The position numbers and the translations under genes are program-made. The notes under the pieces are model-generated. The model had not been told where the DNA came from and made no database searches. It saw only the letters and a program-made list of their open reading frames with translations. A stretch of DNA of 64,000 nucleotides from Bog-473 sp963809825 (GTDB lineage Bacteria > Actinomycetota > Acidimicrobiia > Acidimicrobiales > RAAP-2), in contig CAWELJ010000009.1 of NCBI GenBank assembly GCA_963809825.1, positions 186,001 to 250,000 on the forward strand, given 5' to 3'. Below are positions 25,044 to 33,900 of this stretch, one piece after another (within the stretch, counting starts at the first letter, position 1; every line of letters starts with the position of its first letter).

Positions 25044-26294
25044 GTGTCATCGAACCAAGAAGTGGGCGCGGTGGTGATCGGCGCCGGTCCATATGGTTTC
25101 GCCGCCGCAGCGCATCTGACAGAGCGGGGCGTGGAGCACCGGGTGTTCGGGACCCCCATGGGCGGGTGGTTCGAGCACATGCCGATCGGGATGTTCCTCA
25201 AATCGACAGCCCGGGACTCGAGCATCGGCTCGCCGCACCAGAAGACAGGGATCGGCGATTGGTGCGCGGCCGCTGGCGTCGATCCCTACGACAAGGACCA
25301 CGGCGAAACCCCGATCCCGGTTGCCGAATTCATCGAGTACGGCACGTGGTTCCAACGGCAGGAGGTGTCCGAGCTCGAGCAGGAGCAGGTCGCCTGCGTC
25401 GCTCGCTCTACGTCCGGATTCGAGGTCGAGCTCGCCTCCGGCGAACGGATCAAGTCGGCAACGGTCGTGGTCGCCGTCGGCACGGCGCCGTTCGCGTACG
25501 TGCCGCCCGAGCTCCGGGCCGCACCTCAGAACCGGGAATGGGCGTGCGGGCGCATCAGCCACTCGAGCGATCACCACGATCTGTCCGGATTCAATGGCAA
25601 GACCGTCGCAGTGATCGGACGGGGTCAATCGGCCCTCGAGACCGCCGTGCTGCTCCACGAAGCAGGTGCGACGGTGCACCTCCTCGTCCGATCGTCCGCT
25701 CTGGTCTGGAGCGGAGCTCCGGACCCGGCCGACCCGGGGTTCTTGCACAAGCTTCGGTCGCCCCCCGCCCAGCTCGGGGACGGCTGGACGAATTTGCTCG
25801 TCACGCGCTACCCGGCGGCATACCGTCACCTTCCCGATCGGCTCCGACTGGCCGGCGTGCAGAGGATCCTCGGTCCATTCGGCGCGTGGTGGCTCAAGCT
25901 CCGCTTCGATGGGATCGACGTCCACCTGCAGACCAAGGTGACCGGCGCCGGCCCGGACGCTGACGGCGTCCGACTGGACCTCGTCGACCAGGACGGCACG
26001 CGCTCACACATTGACGTGGATCACGTCATTGCCGCCACGGGCTATCGAGTCGACGTGCACTCCTTGGGCCTCCTCTCGGGAGAGCTGGCAGGCTCGATCG
26101 CGACAGTGGAAGGATCGCCCCGGCTGACGGGCGGTTTCGAGTCGTCCGTGCCGGGCCTCTTCTTCAGCGGACAGGCGGCGGCAGCCACCTTCGGCCCGAT
26201 GCTGCGTTTCGTCTGCGGCTCGGGTTTCGCCGGTCCACGGGTGGCCGACGGCGTGACCGCCCGCCTACGGGGCGGCCGGAGAGCGGGACCGTAG
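25044..26294 (+). CDS. FAD-dependent monooxygenase/oxidoreductase-like protein
   Basis: 416 aa from GTG 25044. VVIGAGPYGFAAAAHL is an FAD-binding Rossmann motif and VAVIGRGQSALETAVLL an NAD(P)H-binding one. HVIAATGYRVDV is the ATG motif seen in flavin monooxygenases and ornithine/lysine hydroxylases. The 3' end overlaps the convergent ATP-grasp copy 2 by 30 bp. The last residues (about TARLRGGRRAGP) are encoded by the antisense of that duplicated gene's end. The original C-terminus was therefore probably replaced when the duplicate arrived. Reaction unknown; its place among polysaccharide genes hints at modification of a sugar or lipid. Confidence 0.8.
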   Translation: MSSNQEVGAVVIGAGPYGFAAAAHLTERGVEHRVFGTPMGGWFEHMPIGMFLKSTARDSSIGSPHQKTGIGDWCAAAGVDPYDKDHGETPIPVAEFIEYGTWFQRQEVSELEQEQVACVARSTSGFEVELASGERIKSATVVVAVGTAPFAYVPPELRAAPQNREWACGRISHSSDHHDLSGFNGKTVAVIGRGQSALETAVLLHEAGATVHLLVRSSALVWSGAPDPADPGFLHKLRSPPAQLGDGWTNLLVTRYPAAYRHLPDRLRLAGVQRILGPFGAWWLKLRFDGIDVHLQTKVTGAGPDADGVRLDLVDQDGTRSHIDVDHVIAATGYRVDVHSLGLLSGELAGSIATVEGSPRLTGGFESSVPGLFFSGQAAAATFGPMLRFVCGSGFAGPRVADGVTARLRGGRRAGP

Positions 26295-27591
26295 CGCCCG
26301 CAGCCGGAGCCGGACCGCGGCCGCCAGCTGCTTCGCGACCATGGTGAGGAAAGGCCGCAGGTCGTCCGAGCTGAACCAGGCGAGCCTGAGACGGGTGGGC
26401 GCGCCCGGGATCTCGGGAGGCTGCGGTTCCCCCCGGTAGGACCGGCGGGCCGCCAGACCCAGGTTCTCCGCCATGAACCGCTCTCCCTCGGCCGGGCCCT
26501 CGGATCCGGGGCTCAATGTGCGCCCGGAGAGGTCGAGATGCATCGCCCGCACGACGTCGACGCCGCCGCCGTCTTCGAATATGCGGAATTGACCCCCGAT
26601 GCGGGGGTTGAAGTCGAGCAGGTGATAGGTGCCGGTCCTCCGGTCGTATCGCCAGTCCGTGTCGAAGATGCCGCAGTAGCCGATCCGCCGGCACAGGTCG
26701 CGGACGGCACCCTCGATCTCCTCGTTCCTCTCCGTCCGGGCGTAGGCGGTCATGCCGGTGGGAGCGGGCCACGACCACAACTTGCGGCCGGTGAAGATCC
26801 GGACGGCATGCGACGAGGCCGTGCAGTAGCCGTGCACGAACCAGTCCTCCGCGTCGTCGTCGGGCAGGTACTCCTGGACGATGACATCGGAGCCCTCCGG
26901 CCAACGCTCGAAGGCCGCCCGCAGTCGTCCCACGTCCTCGGCGGTGCGCACCACGGTGCTGCCCGTGACGACCGGGCGGGTCAGCCGGCTCCACGAATCG
27001 GCCTGCTTGACGACGACGGGGAGCGTCAGCTTCGCCAGGGCCGCCTCCAGATCGTCGCCGGTCCTCACCGACGACGAGGCCGGCGTCGGCACGCCGTGGC
27101 GCAGACAGATCTCGTGGAGCCCGCGCTTGCTGGCGAGCTGGCGCGGCAGCTCTGGGGGGACGGCGGGGAGGATCGCCCGGCCGGCCAGCGCATCGGCGCC
27201 CTCGGCCACGAGCACGGCTGCCTCGTCGTCGGTGCTCACGAGCATCGGTCGTGCCGGCAGCCGGTCGACCACCTCGACGAGGCGGTCCAACAGTGCCGAC
27301 TGGTCCAGTTCCCCGCCCGAGGAGAGCTTCACCTGGCCCGTGAGGTAGCGACTGGTCGACGCGGGGGTGACGCCCTCGTCGGTCACGGCGTAGACGGGCA
27401 CTCCGGCACGGCCCAGGGTGCGGATCACGCCGACCACGTGGTGTTGGATCGGGTACTCGCCGACCCGGACCAGAAGGACCGGCAGACCCGGGTCGAGATC
27501 GGGCGGCGGGGTCGCACGTCGATCGCCGCGCGGCAGGTGACCGAGCAGGGTGTCGAATGTGTGCCCCCTCCGAGCCCTCGTCGCCATGGCC
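26257..27591. repeat. 1,335-bp duplicated ATP-grasp gene, copy 2
   Basis: Gap-free copy of 18242-19576, shifted by 8,015 bp and in the same orientation. The boundaries coincide almost exactly with the gene. No insertion-sequence ends or target-site duplications were seen at the junctions. Confidence 0.95.
26265..27587 (-). CDS. ATP-grasp ligase-like protein, copy 2
   Basis: 440 aa, differing from copy 1 only at Arg to Gly in the RRLHEICLRHG segment (RGLHEI here) and Ala to Thr in RYLAGQVK (RYLTGQVK). All ATP-grasp motifs are intact, so both copies should be active. Here the gene follows the flippase with a 16-bp gap instead of a GT4 gene. Frame upstream of the ATG at 27587 is open for 39 codons but overlaps the flippase end and is not needed. 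The same function serving two transcription units suggests a gene-dosage or regulatory benefit, or a very recent event. Confidence 0.85.
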   Translation of the reverse strand: MATRARRGHTFDTLLGHLPRGDRRATPPPDLDPGLPVLLVRVGEYPIQHHVVGVIRTLGRAGVPVYAVTDEGVTPASTSRYLTGQVKLSSGGELDQSALLDRLVEVVDRLPARPMLVSTDDEAAVLVAEGADALAGRAILPAVPPELPRQLASKRGLHEICLRHGVPTPASSSVRTGDDLEAALAKLTLPVVVKQADSWSRLTRPVVTGSTVVRTAEDVGRLRAAFERWPEGSDVIVQEYLPDDDAEDWFVHGYCTASSHAVRIFTGRKLWSWPAPTGMTAYARTERNEEIEGAVRDLCRRIGYCGIFDTDWRYDRRTGTYHLLDFNPRIGGQFRIFEDGGGVDVVRAMHLDLSGRTLSPGSEGPAEGERFMAENLGLAARRSYRGEPQPPEIPGAPTRLRLAWFSSDDLRPFLTMVAKQLAAAVRLRLRALRSRSPAAP

Positions 27592-27603
27592 GGTTTGGCG
27601 GGC

Positions 27604-28926
27604 TCAATCGGATTCATTGCCTGCATCGGAATCGACTGCGGGGGTCCGCCGGAAGACATGCAGCACCGGTGAGAGCAGGAACAGCGCCTCGCCGGATGCG
27701 CCAATCACCCAACCGAGGCAGATGCCATTCAGACCCCACAACGCACCGCCGATGGCCGACGCCGCGACTTCTACAGAAGTCCCGAAGGCCATGATGCTCG
27801 CGGCGTGGGTCATGCGGTGCTGGGCTCGGCGGATGGATACGTAGTGGTCCTTGATGACGAAGGCGGGTCCCACCAGGATCAAGATACGCAGCGCCGTCGT
27901 TCCGTTGGCAGCGTAGGCGGGACCGAAGATATGCAACGCGTAGGGAGCGCCAATCTCCACCACCAGGACGATTCCCCCGACGAGGGCAAGGCCAAGGGGA
28001 AGCGTGCGTCGCACGTTGCGGTGGAGGAGGCCGGGATCACCAGAGCGCTCAGCGAACAGGGAGAGGGCCAGGAAGTACGGGACGGCCAACATGGCAGAGG
28101 CAAGCAGAAACGCAGCGGAGAAGTAGGCGACGTCGGACGGTGCGACCAGGAGGGTTGCGGTCAGGGGAATGATGTAGGTGACCGAGGCTATGGAGAGATT
28201 CAGCACATAATGCTGGAGCGAGAGTTTGCCAAACCGATGTACGAGCGCCTTACGGTGCATCAGCGCTCCTTCACCCGCACCGCTGTGCTCCAGCCGGAGC
28301 ATCGGCATGCAGACGAAATATGCGACCACGAGCGCCATTGCCCACGCGAAGATCAGACCGGTACTGGTGCGTGTGGAAGCAAGGACCAGGACGCCGACAA
28401 ATGCGATCTTCAAGATTTGGCTGAGGCTGCCTCGCCAGAGCTGCGCCGCACCGCGATGCAATCCGACCGCAGCACCGTCGAGCGTGAAGCCCGCCATCGT
28501 TGCCACCGACCCGACGACGAAGAGGGTTGCCGCAGCGGGATCGGCCCCGATGATCCGGAGGCTCTGACCGAGCCAGGGAGACAGCGCGATGGTGGCGATA
28601 GCCATGATCAGGACCACGAACGCAGCGATCGCGTTTCCGGTCGTGAAGAAGACACGCCGCTCCGTGACATCGACTGATTCAATTTCTGCGAGGAGGAGGA
28701 GCGGGATCCCGAGTCCGCCGAAGGCCGCCAGGAGTACGGCCGTCGAAGCCGCCGCCGCCGCAAGACCAACCTCCCTCGAACCAAAGAGGTGTGTCACGAC
28801 GGCCCAGTAGGCAAGACCGATCACCGAAATTGCGCCCTGGTTGGCGACGAGATACCCGAAGGTCGTGAGAAGGCGTCGCAGCTCCGCCATGTGATGCGGT
28901 TCTCCGCCGCTATGCCATTTCATCAT
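27604..28926 (-). CDS. Polysaccharide flippase (Wzx/MOP-like)
   Basis: 440 aa with about 12 hydrophobic segments spread along the protein (for example AVLLAAFGGLGIPLLLLAEI, NAIAAFVVLIMAIATIAL, LGLALVGGIVLVVEIG). The pattern of the MATE/MOP superfamily fits an exporter moving lipid-linked oligosaccharides across the membrane. Two adjacent ATGs at 28926 and 28923 have weak ribosome sites; a downstream ATG (MAELRR) is possible. Transcribed after the GT2 gene and before ATP-grasp copy 2. A decayed relative lies at about 30440-30780. Confidence 0.82.
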   Translation of the reverse strand: MMKWHSGGEPHHMAELRRLLTTFGYLVANQGAISVIGLAYWAVVTHLFGSREVGLAAAAASTAVLLAAFGGLGIPLLLLAEIESVDVTERRVFFTTGNAIAAFVVLIMAIATIALSPWLGQSLRIIGADPAAATLFVVGSVATMAGFTLDGAAVGLHRGAAQLWRGSLSQILKIAFVGVLVLASTRTSTGLIFAWAMALVVAYFVCMPMLRLEHSGAGEGALMHRKALVHRFGKLSLQHYVLNLSIASVTYIIPLTATLLVAPSDVAYFSAAFLLASAMLAVPYFLALSLFAERSGDPGLLHRNVRRTLPLGLALVGGIVLVVEIGAPYALHIFGPAYAANGTTALRILILVGPAFVIKDHYVSIRRAQHRMTHAASIMAFGTSVEVAASAIGGALWGLNGICLGWVIGASGEALFLLSPVLHVFRRTPAVDSDAGNESD

Positions 28927-29260
28927 CGAGGTTTCGCCCTTGCGCCGCGACCAGCGATCCTGCGACGCAGGCGCGCGGCCGTCCACAGGTTCGAACCGCC
29001 GAAGCTACACCCGTGGTGGGCGCCCTTCACGAAAGCATGCTGCCCCTGGCAGCCGGCCACGTCGTCCCGACACAACGGGCCCACAATTGCCGGAAGAATG
29101 GTCCACGACCATTCTGGATCGACGGCCGACGCACGAGACCGGGCACGGGACGACGAGCCGAGATCCCCCCCGCCCCACTGGATCACTCGCGCCGCTCGGA
29201 ACCTTCTTCCGTGTCAGAAGCGTGTGGCCCTCGCGATGCCGCCTACAAGTCGGCTCACCG
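28927..29260. other. 334-bp intergenic region between flippase and GT2 genes
   Basis: No gene recognised. A GGTTCGAACC near 28993 resembles a tRNA T-loop, but no cloverleaf can be drawn. The right end runs into the rnpB-like 27-mer that overlaps the GT2 stop codon. Confidence 0.5.
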
Positions 29261-29265
29261 TCACC
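29239..29265 (+). repeat. 27-bp copy of the rnpB 3' end
   Basis: CCGCCTACAAGTCGGCTCACC plus GTCACC matches rnpB 9943-9969 at 25 of 27 positions in the same orientation. Upstream and downstream similarity stops quickly, so this is not a second RNase P RNA gene. Duplicated ends of RNA genes are typical of attachment sites of integrated elements, but no integrase is visible in between. Confidence 0.6.
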
Positions 29266-30220
29266 TGCCGGAGGGGTGAGTCCAGCGCTGTCCTCGTTGC
29301 GTCCGACGCAGCTGCCACGTGCCCGCCACATGACCTGTCGCCGCCAGAGCGATGCCGGCCAGGATGCATGCGGCCCTTGCCGCACCCCAGACGTCTCCCC
29401 GGAACGCCTGACGCAGTCCCCGTGACACGCCATGCGACAACGCTCGGCCCACGAAACCGATGTCGGCTGACAGGTTGCCCGCTCCTTCCATCTGGTGGAA
29501 GGCCTCAACTTTCCCCCTGTTGACGAAGAAACAGCGTCGCCAAAAGTATCCCCACGTCGTCCGCTCTGCCGGAACGAAGTGATGGACCCGAGCCATCGGC
29601 TCGTAGACGATTTTTTCCGCCGGACGCTGGTACATCAGGCGATGGCACATGTCCATGTCGTCGTGGTTGTCGGAGTGGAACCCACCAATCTCGGTGAGGG
29701 CCAGCCGCCGCACCGACATGTTGGCTCCAATGAGTCGAGCGACGGGTGCCTGCTTCTCAGGAAGACCGGCATACGCGCATCCGAACACCCAGTCAAACTC
29801 GAATGGGAACCAGCCAGGTCGTGCTCGCTCGAACTCCGGCACCGGAGCTCCCCCTACGGCGACGACGGAATCGTTGTCGTACGGCGACAGGAGTTGGTCC
29901 AGCCAATCCGGATCTGCCCAGGCATCGTCATCAAGAAAGGCCACGATGTCACCAGAGGCAATCTCGGCTGCGGTATTCCGAGCCGAACCGAGACGACCCT
30001 CGTACTTGTTGGCCAGCACCACCACCGGGACCGAGGGACCCTCCGTCTCGAGCGCCCATTGCCGGCGACAGCGCTCCAGAAGGGAGTCGTTGTGATCGAC
30101 ACAGACAATGATCTCCATCGGGACCCGATCCTGGCGTTGCACCGATGCCACCGATCGCAGGAGAAGCGTCCACCGATCTTCCGTGTAGGCACAGATGACG
30201 ACGGAGACGGTCAAGGACAT
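29261..30220 (-). CDS. GT2-family glycosyltransferase
   Basis: 319 aa. VSVVICAYTEDRWTLL is the GT-A nucleotide-binding start. GSARNTAAEIASGDIVAFLDDDAW carries the DxD metal motif (near residue 100). GANMSVRR and DMDMCHRLMYQ match the acceptor and ED-like segments of family 2. The C-terminus is basic after a short hydrophobic helix (ARAACILAGIALAA), which may hold it to the membrane. The stop codon lies inside the rnpB-like 27-mer. It heads a probable transcript with the flippase and ATP-grasp copy 2, although a 334-bp gap intervenes. Confidence 0.88.
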   Translation of the reverse strand: MSLTVSVVICAYTEDRWTLLLRSVASVQRQDRVPMEIIVCVDHNDSLLERCRRQWALETEGPSVPVVVLANKYEGRLGSARNTAAEIASGDIVAFLDDDAWADPDWLDQLLSPYDNDSVVAVGGAPVPEFERARPGWFPFEFDWVFGCAYAGLPEKQAPVARLIGANMSVRRLALTEIGGFHSDNHDDMDMCHRLMYQRPAEKIVYEPMARVHHFVPAERTTWGYFWRRCFFVNRGKVEAFHQMEGAGNLSADIGFVGRALSHGVSRGLRQAFRGDVWGAARAACILAGIALAATGHVAGTWQLRRTQRGQRWTHPSGR

Positions 30221-30439
30221 CTGTACCGCCGGCGGCCTTCTCGTAGCACCCGTCTCAGTGATATCAACGTCTGCAAACCGCCTCGCTCGAGATCACACAC
30301 TACGGCACCCGCACGGATCGTTCCAAGTGGTTCGAGTGCAAGCCGTCGGGCCAGAACTCGCCCGACGGCGCAACGGAGCCCCAATTCGACAGACCGTCCT
30401 CTCCGCGGCGCACCGGCCTCGGTGTACGTCGGTGGCCAG

Positions 30440-30780
30440 GGATGCGTTCAGTGGACGGCGGTCGCCCGCCATCCAACGTCACCTTCGTCAGCCCGCAGGT
30501 GTCGGCAATGACCACCTCCGGCCGAGGGTCCAGGTCCAGGTCCAGGGAAGCTTCGCAAAGGTGCGCAACCGCCACGTTCCGGACCACGAACGCGGCGATC
30601 GCATTTCCGATCCGGAACTGGACGCGCCGATCGCGGCCACTCACGGTTCAATTTCCGCCAGAAGGAGGAGAGGGATCCCAAGGCGCGAACGGCCGCTCGA
30701 GGTTGCCCGGTAGGTGCCGCGGCGGAGTCCGACGTCCGGGCGCATAGAGGTGCGTCACGGGGCGGGACATACCACCCCCG
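30440..30780 (-). pseudogene. Decayed fragment of a flippase gene
   Basis: The DNA resembles the intact flippase gene around 28500-28800: GACCACGAACGCGGCGATCG, TTCAATTTC.GC.AGAAGGAGGAG and AGAGGTG.GTCACG are shared. The conceptual minus-strand product keeps GNAIAAFVV and TLDG, but frameshifts and substitutions have removed the helices. A CCAGGT triplet repeat near 30517-30545 is an added low-complexity tract. The rest of 30221-30987 holds no recognisable gene. Confidence 0.65.
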
Positions 30781-30987
30781 GTTGCCCGGGTTGCTGCGAC
30801 GCCTCGACCGGAGTTGAGCCTCGAGGAGGCCGGACGCCGACTCCCCACGGTCAGGCGACTGGCACCGACCTGCGACTTGGAGCAACGGCGCCCATGTCAT
30901 ACTTGGGCCCGCCACTGGGGTGTCGAGACGCAGCGGCCGTTGGCTAGAGCCTGAACCCGGATACTGGCCCTGGAACGGACTCACACA

Positions 30988-33900
30988 ATGAGAGGCGATG
31001 TGCCAGGGCACACGGATGTCACCGCGAACTTGCCTGGTCTCCAGGGGCACGAGGGGGGTCACGGTCGTCCCCCCCTGGACGCGCGCGAAATCCGGCGTGA
31101 GCCACCGACCCCGGAGAGTGCGATCGCGCCCGTGACACCTCCAAAGGACCGGTCACGCCTCGGTGTCGTGCTTGCCTTGGTCGGAACTGGCCTGCTGCTG
31201 CAGGGGGTTGCCGACGCCCTCGCGCGCGCTGGGCACAAGTCGGTGGCGTTACCACTCTTCCTCTGCGCTCTTTCGCTCCTCTTTGCCGCGTGCGCATGGC
31301 GTCTTACGAGCACGCACGCCGCCCGAAGAGAGCGGGTCTTTGTCTCACTCGTTCTCGGTCTCGGGCTCCTCGCCTCTTACGTCATGCACCATCCGATCCA
31401 ATTGGACAACTTCGACGAGCTGATTCACGTTGGAACCCTCACACAATTGCTCAACAGCCATACCCTCTTCCCCTCCAACAGCATCCTGCCAGTGAGCCCC
31501 TATTACCCCGGGCTCGAACTTGCCACCTCCGCCACGAGATGGCTGACTGGTCTCCCATTGGTGGTCGATGAGCTGATCGTGCTCGCCGCCGTCCGAGTCG
31601 TGCTCGTGCTGGTCGTCTTCCTCGTGGTCGAGCGCGCCTGCCACTCGTCGCGTGCCGGCGGCATCGGCGTGCTCGTCTACGCAGCCAGTCCACAGTTCTA
31701 CGGATTCGATGCCCAGTACGCCTACGAGACCATCGCCCTCGCCTTTGCCGCGGCCGTGGTGTATCTCCTCTTCGTCTCGATCGATGCCGATCGCCCGAAG
31801 ATGGGGAGACCGTTTGCGCTCGCGCTCGGTTGCGTCGTGGCGTTGGTCTTCAGCCACCATGTCACGACCTGGTTCACCGTCGGCTTCCTCGTCGTGTGGG
31901 CTGCTGGCCTGTATCTGACGTGTCACCCCTTTCGTCACTTCAGACCTGCGCTCGGGGTCTCCGCCGCGCCCTCGGCGGGTGTTTCTGCCGAGCCACTCCT
32001 GATTTCAGAGGGTCAGCCGATAGCGCCATCTTCGAAGGTGTCCGGCGATGAGCTCATCGTCAAGAGGAGAAGGACTCAAGCGGGCATGGTTGGCGTCGCG
32101 GCCGCCGTCGGCCTCTTGCTCGGCGGTGCTTGGACCATATACGTCAGTCGTCTTCTCGCCCCTTATTTGGGTCCTGCCTTTTCGGCCGCGGCCACAGAAA
32201 TCAGCCAGGCCTTGGGCAGCGGTCACGGGAACCGGGCGCTCTTCCACAACGCCGCAGGAGGCGGTTCCCCCCCCTGGGCGGTCGCCTTGATCCTGGCCGC
32301 TGCCATCGGCTGGTGTGTGCTCCTCGTTCCGTCGCTCTTCAGCGTGGTCTTCAGACGGAGTGTTCGCGGTGGAGCACTCCGCTATCTGCCCGCGGCCATT
32401 GCGGTGGCCTTTCCGATCTCCCTACTCGCCGACGTTTCGTCGAGCAGCAAGGCGGTCGCTGATCGCGCCTCCACGTTCATCTTCTTCGGCGTCGCATTGG
32501 TTGTGGGCGCGTGGCTGGCGCGACGGATCACACGGGACCGTCGGATGATCGAGCGGGTCGCCACGATCGGCGTGGCGACCGTCCTCTTCCTGGGCAGCCT
32601 CATCTTCGGCTTTGGCCCTGTCGTGAGTCTCTTGCCCGGTCCCTACGTCGTGGGCGGAGACAGCTTGTCATACGGTTCGCCCTCATTGGCCGTGGCGCAC
32701 TTTGCCGACACCCACCTCCCTGCAGGCTCTCACGTTGCTGCCGATCACGACAACAGCGACCTGCTCCTCGCCCTCGGAGGCGTCACCCCGGCTCGAGGGA
32801 TCAATCCGGAGGCGATCTTCTTCGACCGTTCGTTCAACCTCTACGACATCTACCTCGTCCGCAAGGACGACATCCGTTACATCGTCGTGGACGATCGCCT
32901 CGCCCGGGGGCGCCCGCTGTACGGAACCTACATCGCCGCCGGCGAACCAACGAAGCGTCTCACCCTGGCCGAACTCGACAAATTCGACTCGCATTCACCA
33001 TTCATCAAGCGCATTTACGACAACGGTCAGATCCAGGTGTACGACGTGACCGCGATGCTCCCCCCGTCGGCTCGAGCGGCACCCGCAGGTCCGCCGGTAG
33101 GAGGGACCGGTTTCGACGTGGGCATCTTCCTCTTGGCCGCGCTCGTTGCGGTGCGGTGGCTGCTCAGACTGCGCCGACGCTCCGGGCCGGTCCACGACGT
33201 CGAGCACCTGGTGGTCTGCGGGGTGGTGAGCGCATTGTTGATCGGGGTCTTTGGCGCCTTCCTGATCCGGTTGACCCACGTCCCACCCGACCTCGTCGCC
33301 ATCGTCGTCTTGCTCTTCCTCCTTGCGCTGAGCGTGCGCCGGATGCATTGGTACGTGGACCTCTTCCGCCGACCGTCACGCTCGCCTGCCGGCGACCTCA
33401 GTGATCCGCACGCGGAATGGAAGACGGAGGGCGACTTCGCCGTCGACCTCCACACAAACACGACGTCGTCGCCCTCAATGACGACGTCGATGACGTTCAG
33501 CGGCATCCGATCGAATGTGTGGGGCGAGGACGACTTCTACGAACGTCGCGAGGTCAAGGACATCCTCGCCTACATCCGCCTTCTGGTAGATCCCGACGAC
33601 GAGGTGTCGGCCCGGCGCATCGTCAACGTCCCCAAGCGCGGCATCGGCGAAAGGTCGGTGGCCCGGATGACCGATTGGGCCCAGGTGCACCACGTGTCAC
33701 TGAGTGAGGCCATCGACCGCGCCGAGGAGGCGGGACTCAACGGCAGGGCGTTGCTCGGCGCCGAGGGGCTGTCCGAGACGCTCGCCGATCTGCGCCCCCT
33801 CTTGCAGACGGTCAACCCGGCCGAACTCGTCCAGCTGGTCGCCGACCGCACCGGGTACCTGGCCGAGCTGGTGGCCGAGCACACCCGCGAGGCGGACGGC

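Noticed and set aside
18242..27591. Insertion sequence as the cause of the ATP-grasp duplication
   Set aside because: No terminal inverted repeats, target duplications or transposase were found at either copy.
28980..29030. tRNA-like T-loop GGTTCGAACC
   Set aside because: Neither the T-stem nor an acceptor stem can be paired and no anticodon arm is visible.
29200..29265. Second RNase P RNA gene
   Set aside because: Only the last 27 nt match; none of the other conserved RNase P blocks is present upstream.
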